NCBI GenBank assembly: GCA_965602795.1
Contig: CBFCZR010000024.1
Coordinates: forward strand, 1 to 15,262
Source: Bathyarchaeum sp965602795
GTDB taxonomy: Archaea; Thermoproteota; Bathyarchaeia; Bathyarchaeales; Bathyarchaeaceae
Length of the DNA: 15,262 bases
Direction of reading: 5' to 3'
Part shown: positions 7,752 to 15,046 of the stretch, one piece after another
How positions within the stretch are numbered: the first letter of the stretch is position 1
How the letters are laid out: each line of letters begins with the position of its first letter
Notes under the pieces: generated by a model
Seen by the model: the letters and a program-made list of their open reading frames with translations, nothing else
Told to the model about the DNA's origin: nothing
The model's database searches: none
Made by a program: the position numbers and the translations under genes

Positions 7752-8552
7752 ATGAGGGACAGTGTTGCGGTGATAGGCGCAGGGGTGATAGGCGGCGCCA
7801 TAGTTAAGAGTCTGCTGAAGAGCGGATATGAAGGCAAGATAACAGCAGCTGACATGCAGCCAGAAAAACTTGACGAGTTAGAGAAGCTGGGGGTAACCGT
7901 GACCAGCAACAACAAAAAGGCTGCAAGAGACTCTGAGATTGTCTTCTTATCTGTTAAACCGAACATTGTAGAGACTGTTCTGAAGGAGATAAGCAAAGAA
8001 GTTGAAGGGAAACTGGTGATTTCATCGGCTGCCGCGGTTACTGTTGGCTTCTGTAAGCGGATAGTGCCTAAAGCCAGATTTGTCAGGATTATGCCCAACC
8101 TTGCTATTCTGGTGCAGGAATCCTTCACTGCCTACTGCTGCGACAACGACGTAACAACGGAAGACCGAGAGAAGGTCAAGGAGATTTTGGGGGCGATGGG
8201 AGTCCACAGGGAAGTTGAAGAGCGGCATATGGATGCGGTGACTGCAGTAAGCGGAAGCGGCCCCGGCTACCTCTCCGTTATACTTGAAGCCCTAACCTAT
8301 GCTGGGTTAAAGGTTGGTTTGCCCCGAGATTTGGCTTCGATTAGTGCAGCTCAGGCGGCTCTAGGAACAGCAAAACTTGTGCTGGAGACGGACCAAACTG
8401 CTTCTCAGATACGGGACAGGGTGACTACGCCCGGCGGAACAACCATCGAAGCCATTTATGAGCTTGAGGGCAGTCAGGTGCGGCAGGCTTTGGTGAGGGC
8501 TGTTGAGGCGGCAACCCGGAAGAGCGAAACCATCCGGAAACAATGGGAATAA
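7752..8552 (+). CDS. proC: Pyrroline-5-carboxylate reductase
   Basis: 266 residues, normal length. ProC reduces 1-pyrroline-5-carboxylate to L-proline with NAD(P)H in the cytoplasm. The N-terminal Rossmann fold has GAGVIGG (9-15), followed by VFLSVKPN, the family's strand-3/4 region, and VRIMPNLA, the counterpart of the usual MPN motif. The C-terminal dimer domain has AVSGSGPGYL and VTTPGGTTIEAIYELE (224-239), which line the substrate site. The ATG follows GTGAGG (7738-7743) by eight bases, and a TATA-like ATTTTATTAATG lies at about 7693-7704. No other proline genes are in the window. purE follows after 52 bases but probably has its own promoter. Confidence 0.95.
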   Translation: MRDSVAVIGAGVIGGAIVKSLLKSGYEGKITAADMQPEKLDELEKLGVTVTSNNKKAARDSEIVFLSVKPNIVETVLKEISKEVEGKLVISSAAAVTVGFCKRIVPKARFVRIMPNLAILVQESFTAYCCDNDVTTEDREKVKEILGAMGVHREVEERHMDAVTAVSGSGPGYLSVILEALTYAGLKVGLPRDLASISAAQAALGTAKLVLETDQTASQIRDRVTTPGGTTIEAIYELEGSQVRQALVRAVEAATRKSETIRKQWE

Positions 8553-8604
8553 CGAGGTCATGTTGATTAAGACTTAAATCTTGATGTTGGGGTAGTGTAT
8601 ATTT

Positions 8605-9129
8605 ATGCCAAAAGAGAAGATTATTGTTCTCATGGGGTCCCCGAGAGACCTCCACTTTGCAGCTAAAATCAAGGATTTCCTCGAAAAAGAAAAGTTCAAA
8701 GTCGAATGCATCTACAATGTTGCTTCTGCTCATAGGACCCCGGAAAAGCTGCTGAACGACCTGAAGGGATACGAAAAGAGCGGAGACCACATCGTCTACA
8801 TTACAGTTGCCGGCTTGTCAGATGCTCTTTCAGGCGTTGTTGCCGGCTACAGCAGATACCCGGTTATTGCTTGTCCCCCAGACTCTGACAAACATGGCGG
8901 CGCCAAAGTGTTCTCCTCCACTGCCATGCCCAAGGGTATACCTGTTGCCTATGTTGCTAAGCCTGAAAACGCTGCTCTCGTAGCCGTGAGAATCTTCGCC
9001 ATATCCAATCCTAAACTAAAGAAGAGTTTAGACAAGTTCAAGCAGAAAATGGCGAAAAATGTCTACAAAGGCGCAGAAGAAGTGAAGAAGGTCATCCAGA
9101 ACAAAGACGTTAACAGGCTGACAGTCTAA
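8605..9129 (+). CDS. purE: AIR carboxylase (PurE), class II-like
   Basis: 174 residues. PurE makes 4-carboxy-5-aminoimidazole ribonucleotide in purine synthesis. The fold signature is clear: strand IIVLMGSPRD (6-15) with the phosphate-binding GS, and SAHRTP (41-46). The segment AGLSDALSGVVAG replaces the GGAAHLPG loop of class I enzymes. VIACPPDSD and VFSSTAMPKGIPVAYVAKPE line up with the class II domain of animal PAICS (ISCPP..., VWSSLRLPSG...LSPE). Class II enzymes use CO2 directly and need no PurK; no purK is seen here. The ATG follows a GGGG run (8589-8592) by twelve bases, and TTAAATC at about 8574-8580 may be the TATA box. Sure of PurE; the class call is from remembered alignments. Confidence 0.92.
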   Translation: MPKEKIIVLMGSPRDLHFAAKIKDFLEKEKFKVECIYNVASAHRTPEKLLNDLKGYEKSGDHIVYITVAGLSDALSGVVAGYSRYPVIACPPDSDKHGGAKVFSSTAMPKGIPVAYVAKPENAALVAVRIFAISNPKLKKSLDKFKQKMAKNVYKGAEEVKKVIQNKDVNRLTV

Positions 9130-9146
9130 GAAAAAAGCTGTTTTTC
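9130..9146 (+). terminator. Short hairpin with T run after purE
   Basis: GAAAAA (9130-9135) and TTTTTC (9141-9146) form a perfect six-base stem around AGCTG directly after the purE stop. The T run could end transcription. The next gene on this side, eL40, is on the opposite strand and converges here. The rest up to 9224 shows nothing recognisable. Confidence 0.35.
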
Positions 9147-9224
9147 AACAATCTTCTGCTATTAGGCTTCAAATATGAATGTTGGGTTAACGTCTTTCCG
9201 CTTGCTCATTGTTATATTTTGGTT

Positions 9225-9386
9225 TTAGCGGATGAGTTCCCGTTTCTTCCATCGCAGGTTTTTGCTTTTGCATTTTCTGCATTTTGTGGCGCTGGGGGCG
9301 TTTCGTGCTCCGCATTCTCGGCAGATTTTCATGTGGAGTCTATGCTTCTGGGCAAGCGTTTTCTTGAAGGGATCCATTATTGGCAA
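9225..9386 (-). CDS. rpl40e: 50S ribosomal protein eL40
   Basis: A 53-residue protein on the minus strand. It starts MPIMDPFKKTLAQKH, has a four-Cys zinc knuckle CREC...CRKC (Cys22, 25, 36, 39 from the TTG start) and ends in a basic LRWKKRELIR. This matches archaeal eL40, a small zinc-binding protein of the large ribosomal subunit. The TTG at 9386 is chosen over the ATG at 9377 because the extra MPI gives the MPxxDP start I remember for crenarchaeal eL40 and because a GGAG (9397-9400, minus strand) sits ten bases upstream. A TATA-like ACATATTTAGG lies at about 9440-9450 on this strand. It stands alone, convergent with purE. Confidence 0.88.
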   Translation of the reverse strand: MPIMDPFKKTLAQKHRLHMKICRECGARNAPSATKCRKCKSKNLRWKKRELIR

Positions 9387-9439
9387 GTTAGATGTTCTCC
9401 GTATGGCTGGGTTTAGTTAAGATTCAAATCATCTCTGAC

Positions 9440-9451
9440 CTAAATATGTTT
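9440..9451 (-). promoter_or_regulatory. Probable TATA box of eL40
   Basis: On the minus strand AACATATTTAGG lies about 54-65 bases before the TTG start. A start of transcription about 25 bases further would leave a leader of about 30 bases containing the GGAG ribosome site. No other promoter-like element lies nearer. Confidence 0.45.
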
Positions 9452-9481
9452 TCCTTTCTTCAGACGCTTCAGCTGTCCGCT

Positions 9482-9598
9482 TTAACGTATTTCCATTGCT
9501 TTCAGATAGTTCTCATCGGTCTTGGCATCATTATTGCCTGATGTTTCTTGTTTCTGGCGGAGCGATACCCAAATCAGGTTAAACAGTAACAGATTCAA
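9482..9598 (-). CDS. Possible 38-residue small protein (weak)
   Basis: A minus-strand open frame from TTG at 9598, with a GGTGA a few bases upstream. The predicted peptide has a hydrophobic start (NLLLFNLIWVSL) and then a charged part, KTDENYLKAMEIR. Codon use is not unlike that of the neighbours. I recognise no family, and a chance frame is quite possible. It lies upstream of eL40 on the same strand, in the 380-base gap before the nusA-like gene. Confidence 0.22.
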   Translation of the reverse strand: MNLLLFNLIWVSLRQKQETSGNNDAKTDENYLKAMEIR

Positions 9599-9766
9599 AG
9601 ATTCACCGCAACGTATTTATTGAGCAGAAAAAGAGCTTAGAAAGTTTACGAACAGAAAAAATGAGGAGCGAGGCGGAGAAGTGGCAGAAAACAGTTCTGC
9701 TAAAAACACGCAACTTTAAAAGTCTCCGCTGCAAACTTCTTTATTTCAGGGAGGACACAAGACAGA
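9599..9766 (+). promoter_or_regulatory. Leader and promoter region of the nusA-like/aspS operon
   Basis: An ACTTTAAAAG element (about 9713-9722) is a good TATA candidate, with transcription starting near 9745. AGGGAGG (9748-9754) is the ribosome site, twelve bases before the GTG at 9767. Another TATA-like GTATTTATTG is at about 9614-9623. The ATG at 9661 opens a frame of about 58 codons that overlaps the nusA-like gene in another frame and looks spurious. No tRNA or clear snoRNA boxes were found. Confidence 0.45.
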
Positions 9767-10273
9767 GTGAAAACGGAACTATGCAATTTCTGCTTGAAAA
9801 GCGGAATACTGTGCTCAAAATGTCAAGGAAAACTTAAGTCGGGAAAGGTCACTGAAGTAGACTTCAATATAGCCCGTTTACTTCTGTCTCTGGAAGAAAA
9901 GTACCCTTCTCTCCAAGAAGTACACTTTCACAAGGCTGTGGAAGCCAATAGAATTCTCGCCATCCTCGTCGACAAGGGTGACGTGCCCCGCCTTTTAAGC
10001 CATGGCGGAAAAATCGTTAAAGCCATCGGCGAAAAGACAGGAAAAACTATTCGTGTTCTGGAATATGGAGTGAATGAACGAAAGTTCTTGGAGGACCTCT
10101 TTGTTCCTTTAAGCATTCTAACCATAAACAAGATTTGGTTGCCTGATGGAACCACCGAGACAAGAGTTATATTGAAACGGGGAAGACGGAAAAGAATTCC
10201 AAACGTCAAAGCTTCGAAGCAAATTGCCGAAAAAATTCGGGGAATGACCCTGCGGGTGGAATTCGCTCGATAA
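9767..10273 (+). CDS. NusA-like KH-domain protein with N-terminal zinc knuckle
   Basis: 168 residues from a GTG start. Archaeal NusA-like proteins have two KH RNA-binding domains and lack the bacterial polymerase-binding part; a role in transcription elongation/termination is assumed. Here an N-terminal CNFC...CSKC (Cys6, 9, 16, 19) forms a likely zinc knuckle, followed by a first KH domain with HGGKIVKAIGEKTGKTIRV (79-97, holding the RNA-binding loop) and a second, poorer KH domain up to the end. The tail is basic (KRGRRKRIP). The gene is 15 bases upstream of aspS, so the two are probably co-transcribed. The fold assignment is firm; the biochemical role is inferred from the family. Confidence 0.85.
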   Translation: MKTELCNFCLKSGILCSKCQGKLKSGKVTEVDFNIARLLLSLEEKYPSLQEVHFHKAVEANRILAILVDKGDVPRLLSHGGKIVKAIGEKTGKTIRVLEYGVNERKFLEDLFVPLSILTINKIWLPDGTTETRVILKRGRRKRIPNVKASKQIAEKIRGMTLRVEFAR

Positions 10274-10288
10274 AAAGCTGGGTCTCCG

Positions 10289-11608
10289 ATGAAAGTTGAC
10301 AAGATGGGGAAGTGGCGAAGAACCCACTACTCAGCCGACATAGGACCTGAACTGGACGGACAGGAAGTCTTGGTTTTCGGTTGGGTTCACGAGATAAGGG
10401 ACTTAGGCGGCTTACGGTTTCTGATACTGCAGGACAAAACAGGAAAACTGCAGATAACCATCCATAGACACAAAGTCGCAAAGGAAGTGGTGGAGAAAGC
10501 TGAGTCGGTGCAGAAACAATACAGCATAGGCGTTAAAGGCACCGTCAAAAAGATGGGAAAGGCTCCTAGAGGAGCAGAAATCGTCCCCAACGAAATGCGA
10601 ATATTCAGTGTGTCAAAGCAGCCGTTGCCCCTCGACATAACCGGGAGAACCAAAGCAGAGATTGATGTGCGTCTTGATGCCCGCGTAGTGGATTTGCGGA
10701 GGGAAGAATGCCAGGCTATATTCAGGGTTCAGCATGTCGCTCTTGAGGCTGCCAGAAGTTTCTTGTCAAAGGCGGGCTTCATGGAAGTTTTTACGCCCCG
10801 AATCATTGTGTCTGCCACTGAGGGCGGCTCTGCTCTGTTTCCTGTTGCATATTTTACTAGGGAGGCTTTTCTGGCTCAGAGTCCTCAGCTTTACAAGGAG
10901 CAGTTGATTATGGATTTTGAGAAGGTGTTTGAGATTGGACCTTTTTTCAGAGCCGAAGAGTCTCATACTCGCCGTCACCTAAGCGAATTCATCGGAGTGG
11001 ACATCGAGCAGGCTTTTGCCACGGCTGAGGATGCTATGAAGGTTCTCGAAGAGCTTATCCACCATGTTTGCAAGACTGTGGCTGAGAACTGCGAACGGGA
11101 ACTGAAGCTTCTAAAGCACAAGGTTACGGTTCCTGAGGTTCCCTTTCCGCGTTTAACTTACGACAAAATCCTAGAGGAACTTGAAAAAGAAAAGGTTCAC
11201 ATCAACTGGGGCGAGGACATTCCTACCGCCGCTTACCGGGTTCTTGGCAAGCTTCATCCCGGCTATTATTTCATCACTGACTGGCCAACTGAGACTAAAG
11301 CCTTTTACATCCAACCGCAGGACGACAACCCGAAACTGAGTGAAGGCTTTGATTTGATGTGGCGCTGGGTGGAACTTTCTTCAGGTGGAACACGTATTCA
11401 CTCCAAAGAGCTGCTGATGAAACGGCTAGCCGAGCAGGGACTCAGCAAGGAATCCTTCAAAACACATCTGCAAGCATTCGATTATGGTATGCCTCCCCAC
11501 GCTGGATGGGGCTTAGGTCTGGCAAGACTGGTCATGGTGCTCACGGGCATAAAAAACATCAGAGAAGTAGTGCTCTTTCCGAGAGACCAATACAGACTCA
11601 CACCCTAA
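10289..11608 (+). CDS. aspS: Aspartyl-tRNA synthetase, archaeal type, probably non-discriminating (Asp/Asn)
   Basis: 439 residues, the archaeal length. It charges tRNA with aspartate. The N-terminal OB-fold anticodon domain has GWVHEIRDLGGLRFLILQD (31-49). The class II catalytic core has TEGGSALFP, the AQSPQLYKE segment, motif 2 FEIGPFFRAEE (214-224) and motif 3 GWGLGLARLVM (406-416). Compared from memory with the discriminating Thermococcus kodakarensis enzyme (Trp26, Lys85), this protein has His34 and Pro93 at the equivalent sites, the pair found in non-discriminating AspRS that also charge tRNA-Asn. The first ATG is kept; an ATG at 10304 is also possible, and neither has a strong ribosome site. 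It ends eight bases from the convergent truD. Confidence 0.95.
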   Translation: MKVDKMGKWRRTHYSADIGPELDGQEVLVFGWVHEIRDLGGLRFLILQDKTGKLQITIHRHKVAKEVVEKAESVQKQYSIGVKGTVKKMGKAPRGAEIVPNEMRIFSVSKQPLPLDITGRTKAEIDVRLDARVVDLRREECQAIFRVQHVALEAARSFLSKAGFMEVFTPRIIVSATEGGSALFPVAYFTREAFLAQSPQLYKEQLIMDFEKVFEIGPFFRAEESHTRRHLSEFIGVDIEQAFATAEDAMKVLEELIHHVCKTVAENCERELKLLKHKVTVPEVPFPRLTYDKILEELEKEKVHINWGEDIPTAAYRVLGKLHPGYYFITDWPTETKAFYIQPQDDNPKLSEGFDLMWRWVELSSGGTRIHSKELLMKRLAEQGLSKESFKTHLQAFDYGMPPHAGWGLGLARLVMVLTGIKNIREVVLFPRDQYRLTP

Positions 11609-11616
11609 CCAAAGGG

Positions 11617-12984
11617 CTAGTATCCTGCCGTTATAAGGTCTTGCGGCTTCATAAATTCTCGTAAAATAACAGTTGCGTAGCTGCCTCGATTTAAGGTAAA
11701 ACCAAGCTTCATCATCTGCTTGCCCTCGTTTTCTGTATCATCGGCTATTTCTTCCTGAACCAAATTCCAAACAGGATTCAAAATCGCCCTCACTCTGCCT
11801 AGTGCAGTTGCCTCGGGCATAAACGAGATTCTGAACTTTTGTGGGTTCACATTTTCGTTTTCAAGAATCTTCTGTTCGATTTCTCCTTGGACTCCCTCGG
11901 ATGGAGGCTGGTCTGGACCTACGAGCGGCGCAGCCACACACATCGTTCCCTCCTTCACCGACTGGACTGTTGTTTGAATGTTGTTTTCGGTTGCCTGATC
12001 GCACTCCTCTGTAGGAAGCCCATGTTCGCCTAGCTTTATTGTGTAGTCGCCGATCTGCGGTTCGTTTAGGGGGATGCCTCTTCGTATACGTTCGCTGATG
12101 AACCTGTTGAAGAGATAGGACTGGTAGCCCTGAACGAAGAGTTTACGGAGCCTCCGCGGCAGCGTCCTGAATGCGCCCACGTAATCATTTGGGTACCTTG
12201 CCAAGTGACGGAGCATGAAACGTTCATACCTCAAAAATCTGGGAAATCGTTCAAGCGCCTCCCCAAAATCCAATGTATCATGCAACTGCTGTCGAGCCTC
12301 TCTTGCTTGGGGGTGCTCATGTTCGCTGGGTTCTGCGAGGAAAACCAGAGCCGCCCTCTCAGCGTCTCCCCTTGATAGATGTTTGCCTATCAGGTGGGTG
12401 TTGGGTCTGATTGTGCCGAAACGTTGGTGCCCAAAAAAGTTGGGAACCCCGCCTACCGCCTCTATTTCAGTTTGGATGTTTTTTGTTCGCTCTTCAATAA
12501 CAGAAGATGGATGGGCTATTCCCCTGACTGTTATGTGGAACCGGTTTCCCTTGATGAGCTGAGAATACATCCTCTCTTTAGAGAAACGCTGCGGATACAA
12601 AGTTATGTCCTTGATTCGCACATCCAAAACCTTGTTTGGCGACACGTTCTGCAGGCTTATATGCTGAGCAGTGAGAGCCTTCGTGTCCTTGATGCCCGCA
12701 AACCTTATCCGCTTCCGGCTTATCCTCAGCCTCTCTGCAACCTTCCTCACCGCCAAAAACGTGTCCCATCTACGCTTAACCAAAACACAGATGAGGTAAC
12801 GTCCCATCCCAGCAGGCTCCCAAGCCTCAACCGGAACCGAAACCTCAGCCAATGAACCGTCAACCAGCAGCTCCTCAACCACAAAATCGTCTAACAGCTG
12901 ACGGATTCTTCCCCCAACCCCCAGAGATTGGGTGACGTAAGTTTCCATGCCCAGCTCTTTCTCAAGCGGTGGAACCTGCAACAA
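11617..12984 (-). CDS. truD: tRNA pseudouridine(13) synthase TruD
   Basis: 455 residues. TruD isomerises U13 (and in archaea perhaps U35 of some tRNAs, as for Pus7) to pseudouridine. The catalytic motif RFAGIKDTKALTAQ is present with Asp100. Other family marks are DDFVVEE (32-38), HITVRGI, and PNFFGHQRFG followed by the TruD-specific insertion domain and QGYQSYLFNRFISER. The start is TTG, with GTGAGG eight bases upstream, which overlaps the TGA stop of pth2. The two genes are seven bases apart and should be translationally coupled. It converges with aspS. Confidence 0.93.
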   Translation of the reverse strand: MLQVPPLEKELGMETYVTQSLGVGGRIRQLLDDFVVEELLVDGSLAEVSVPVEAWEPAGMGRYLICVLVKRRWDTFLAVRKVAERLRISRKRIRFAGIKDTKALTAQHISLQNVSPNKVLDVRIKDITLYPQRFSKERMYSQLIKGNRFHITVRGIAHPSSVIEERTKNIQTEIEAVGGVPNFFGHQRFGTIRPNTHLIGKHLSRGDAERAALVFLAEPSEHEHPQAREARQQLHDTLDFGEALERFPRFLRYERFMLRHLARYPNDYVGAFRTLPRRLRKLFVQGYQSYLFNRFISERIRRGIPLNEPQIGDYTIKLGEHGLPTEECDQATENNIQTTVQSVKEGTMCVAAPLVGPDQPPSEGVQGEIEQKILENENVNPQKFRISFMPEATALGRVRAILNPVWNLVQEEIADDTENEGKQMMKLGFTLNRGSYATVILREFMKPQDLITAGY

Positions 12985-12991
12985 ATCAGCC

Positions 12992-13381
12992 TCACAGGAG
13001 ACTCAGTTTCCCAGTTATAGTATCTACCTTATCGGCTGGGGCTGGTCCTATTCCCAAACAGGTCACGGTTTCAGGAGGAAGCTCAGTTAACCCCCGGTCA
13101 ACGATCAATGCTGCAGGCAACCCTGCGTTTCTAGCTTTTCTCTCCAGCTCCAGAAGCTCCTGCTCAGACTTCACCTTCACCGCAATCTTGCACTGCCCCT
13201 CCCTAATCCATGGGCTCCACCATTCAGCACGATTCTTCCGCGCATACTCGGACGCGGAGACGGCAGCGTGCCCAGCCTGAGCAGCCATCTTTCCTTTGCT
13301 CATCTTAACGTCTGTTCTCACCACAATAATCTGCTTATACGAGAAATCCGATGAATCACACGAAATTTTTCCAGTCATCAC
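12992..13381 (-). CDS. pth2: Peptidyl-tRNA hydrolase, archaeal/eukaryotic type (Pth2)
   Basis: 129 residues. Pth2 releases tRNA from peptidyl-tRNA that drops off ribosomes. The core starts at KQIIVVRTDVKMSKGKMAAQ (16-35), with Lys26, Lys31, Gln35 and His38 in the conserved first helix, and ends with TVTCLGIGPAPADKVDTITG (105-124) and KLSLL. Asp95 lies in the VDRGLTELPP loop. A 15-residue N-terminal extension (MMTGKISCDSSDFSY) precedes the usual start. No internal ATG fits better, and TTGAGG lies about ten bases before ATG 13381. It is the first gene of a pth2-truD operon, two tRNA-related functions. Confidence 0.95.
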   Translation of the reverse strand: MMTGKISCDSSDFSYKQIIVVRTDVKMSKGKMAAQAGHAAVSASEYARKNRAEWWSPWIREGQCKIAVKVKSEQELLELERKARNAGLPAALIVDRGLTELPPETVTCLGIGPAPADKVDTITGKLSLL

Positions 13382-13504
13382 ACTGTAACCTCAACAACTA
13401 TCTAATGTATGCCTGTCCCTCTAAAACGCTTTTATCTCATTCTGGAGACACAACCACGATTTTTCCGTTCAGAAACCGAAATAACAGGCTTTAAGGAAAC
13501 AAAA
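13382..13504 (-). promoter_or_regulatory. Promoter region of pth2-truD
   Basis: Between the end of the geranylgeranyl reductase gene and pth2, both on the minus strand. GATAAAAGCGTTTT (about 13423-13436 on this strand) is the best promoter-like element, about 50 bases before the start. The same 13-base string in opposite orientation occurs in the promoter of the secreted-protein gene (5143-5155). T-rich signals for ending the upstream gene are weak. Confidence 0.35.
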
Positions 13505-14722
13505 TCACTGTTTTGTTGCTGAGGTCAGCCAAGAAAAGAGGAAATAGCTGATAACCGCCAGTGCGCCAGGATACTTGACCATGGAAACAAGAGTTCTTCC
13601 CTGAAAATCTAGGTCCCCAACCTTCTCAAGCACACCGTCAACCCCCAATCTGCTGCACAAACCGAACAGCCCATCTATTCTGCTGTCAGGCAAGCTGTTG
13701 AGCATCCTGCGCATCTGAAGCATAGCAGCTAACTCAAAACCAATCAACTGTTTCCATCGGGACGGGTAACGTGACAGAAAAGCCTCCGAAAAATCCTGCA
13801 TTTTCACGGCTTCATAGGCAACCTCCCCGGCTATCCGAGCGCATGTTAGCCCAAAGATGACGCCTCCGCCTGTTGTGGGTTTCACTTGGGAAGCCGCGTC
13901 TCCCACCGCCAAAAAGCCGTCCGAATATGTTTTGGGGATTGGGGCAGCCAACGGGATGGGATGAAAAGAACTGTATGTGGTTCGGCTTTTCTTCAGTTTC
14001 TTTGAAGCCACAGGATGTTTCTCCATGAATCTCTGCAGATATTTTTTGGGGTCGCCGGATTCGGTGGCTAAACCAACTTTTGCTGTGCCGTCTTTTCTGG
14101 GGATTATCCAAGCGAAAAATCCGGGGGCAACGTTTCCTCCGAAGTAGACTTCAACCATGTCTTCATCTGTCCCCTCCACGCAGTCAACTTCAGCTTGGGC
14201 TCCCTTCACCATCATAGAGCCCTCTAGTCCATCGAGTCCCGTCTTCTTCAGAAGCTTTGATGAGCACCCCTCAGCATCTATAACAATATTCGCCTTCACC
14301 CTCTCCTCCCCCCTTAAGGCTACCCCCTTGACAACACCTGAATCCAAGATGAGGGACTTCACCCTTGACTTGAAGCGGTACTGGACTCCAGCTTTTATAG
14401 CAAGTTCAGCGAGATGCTTATCGAAGAGTTCTCTGTTAACAACATAAGTTACTGGAGCGCGGCATCGCAACACAAACTGTTTACCTGACGGAGAAACGAA
14501 AACTGCTCCCCTAATCTCGTTTTCAATGGCAGACTGTGGTACACGTAATCCTAGCCGTCGCAAACTGGAGATGTTTAGATGCCCGGCGCAGTGTTTAGGC
14601 GCCCCTATCGTTTCATGCTCTTCGCAAACCAGAACTTCAGCGCCCAGTTTGGCGGCTGTGTATGCTGCGTATGAGCCGCAGGGTCCTCCTCCGACTACAA
14701 TTATGTCAGGTTTCTGTTTCAC
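13505..14722 (-). CDS. Geranylgeranyl reductase family FAD-dependent oxidoreductase
   Basis: 405 residues from a GTG preceded by GAGG at eight bases. This family saturates double bonds of the isoprenoid chains of archaeal ether lipids (digeranylgeranylglycerophospholipid reductase) or related prenyl compounds. The FAD-binding VVGGGPCGSYAA (9-20) is at the N terminus, followed by EEHETIGAPKHCAGHL, the counterpart of the family's Cys-containing CA(E)G motif. NVAPGFFAWIIPR matches the PGYxWIFP substrate motif, and AVGDAASQVKPTTGGG (Asp275) binds FAD phosphates. The C terminus ends in a hydrophobic stretch (YFLFSWL) that may touch the membrane. Archaea often have several paralogues, so the exact substrate is not certain. 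Confidence 0.9.
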   Translation of the reverse strand: MKQKPDIIVVGGGPCGSYAAYTAAKLGAEVLVCEEHETIGAPKHCAGHLNISSLRRLGLRVPQSAIENEIRGAVFVSPSGKQFVLRCRAPVTYVVNRELFDKHLAELAIKAGVQYRFKSRVKSLILDSGVVKGVALRGEERVKANIVIDAEGCSSKLLKKTGLDGLEGSMMVKGAQAEVDCVEGTDEDMVEVYFGGNVAPGFFAWIIPRKDGTAKVGLATESGDPKKYLQRFMEKHPVASKKLKKSRTTYSSFHPIPLAAPIPKTYSDGFLAVGDAASQVKPTTGGGVIFGLTCARIAGEVAYEAVKMQDFSEAFLSRYPSRWKQLIGFELAAMLQMRRMLNSLPDSRIDGLFGLCSRLGVDGVLEKVGDLDFQGRTLVSMVKYPGALAVISYFLFSWLTSATKQ

Positions 14723-14835
14723 TTCTCTTCCTCTTTTTGTTAAACCAACAGCCTTTACATATGCACTGAGAAAGAATTAAAAGATAGCATATATAAGAGG
14801 CAGTTGTATTATCCAAGTTCCCTTGAGGTGTTGCT
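14723..14835. promoter_or_regulatory. Divergent promoters of the reductase and zinc-ribbon genes
   Basis: For the plus strand, GCATATATAAGAGG (about 14787-14800) is a strong TATA box, with the start of transcription near 14820, and TTGAGGTG (14822-14829) is the ribosome site before GTG 14836. For the minus strand, CTTTTAATTC (about 14774-14783) is a TATA candidate and GAGGAAGAG precedes GTG 14722. Confidence 0.55.
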
Positions 14836-15021
14836 GTGAGCGAAGATATGAACCTTGTTATGCCCAAGTGCATGTCCTGTAACCGAACCATTCCTCCGGG
14901 AGAAGACGCAACAAAAACCAGTTGCCCAAACTGCGGAGAAATAGTAATCTGGCGCTGCTCCAAATGCAGACAGTTCGGAAGAAACTACCGCTGCCCAAAA
15001 TGCGGATTTACGGGACCTTAG
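14836..15021 (+). CDS. Small four-CxxC zinc-ribbon protein, RNA-binding/translation-linked type (HVO_2753-like)
   Basis: 61 residues from a GTG start. It has four CxxC pairs: Cys12/15, Cys30/33, Cys41/44 and Cys53/56 (CMSC, CPNC, CSKC, CPKC), enough for two zinc sites, and little else. This is the pattern of the archaeal zinc-finger family annotated as a Zn-ribbon RNA-binding protein with a function in translation, like Haloferax HVO_2753. In many archaea its gene lies next to that of elongation factor aEF1-beta, which is not found here. It has its own strong promoter and a T-rich terminator. Biochemical role not established. Confidence 0.85.
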   Translation: MSEDMNLVMPKCMSCNRTIPPGEDATKTSCPNCGEIVIWRCSKCRQFGRNYRCPKCGFTGP

Positions 15022-15046
15022 CGGGTATTTAGGGGACCTTTTTTAT
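15022..15046 (+). terminator. T-rich terminator after the zinc-ribbon gene
   Basis: After the TAG stop a GGGGACC is followed by TTTTTT-ATTT (15039-15048), a typical archaeal T-tract stop signal. GGGACCTT occurs twice (15012-15019 and 15033-15040) around the stop codon. Confidence 0.45.

Noticed and set aside
9219..9420. Two overlapping plus-strand frames of 62-65 codons
   Set aside because: They are shadows of the eL40 gene on the minus strand, which has clear zinc-binding motifs.
9505..9545. Possible C/D box guide RNA on the minus strand (ATGATGC ... CTGA)
   Set aside because: The spacing between the boxes is too short for two guide regions and no D' box is present.
11359..11664. A 101-codon frame overlapping the end of aspS
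   Set aside because: It is in another frame of aspS over motif 3 and has no supporting signals.
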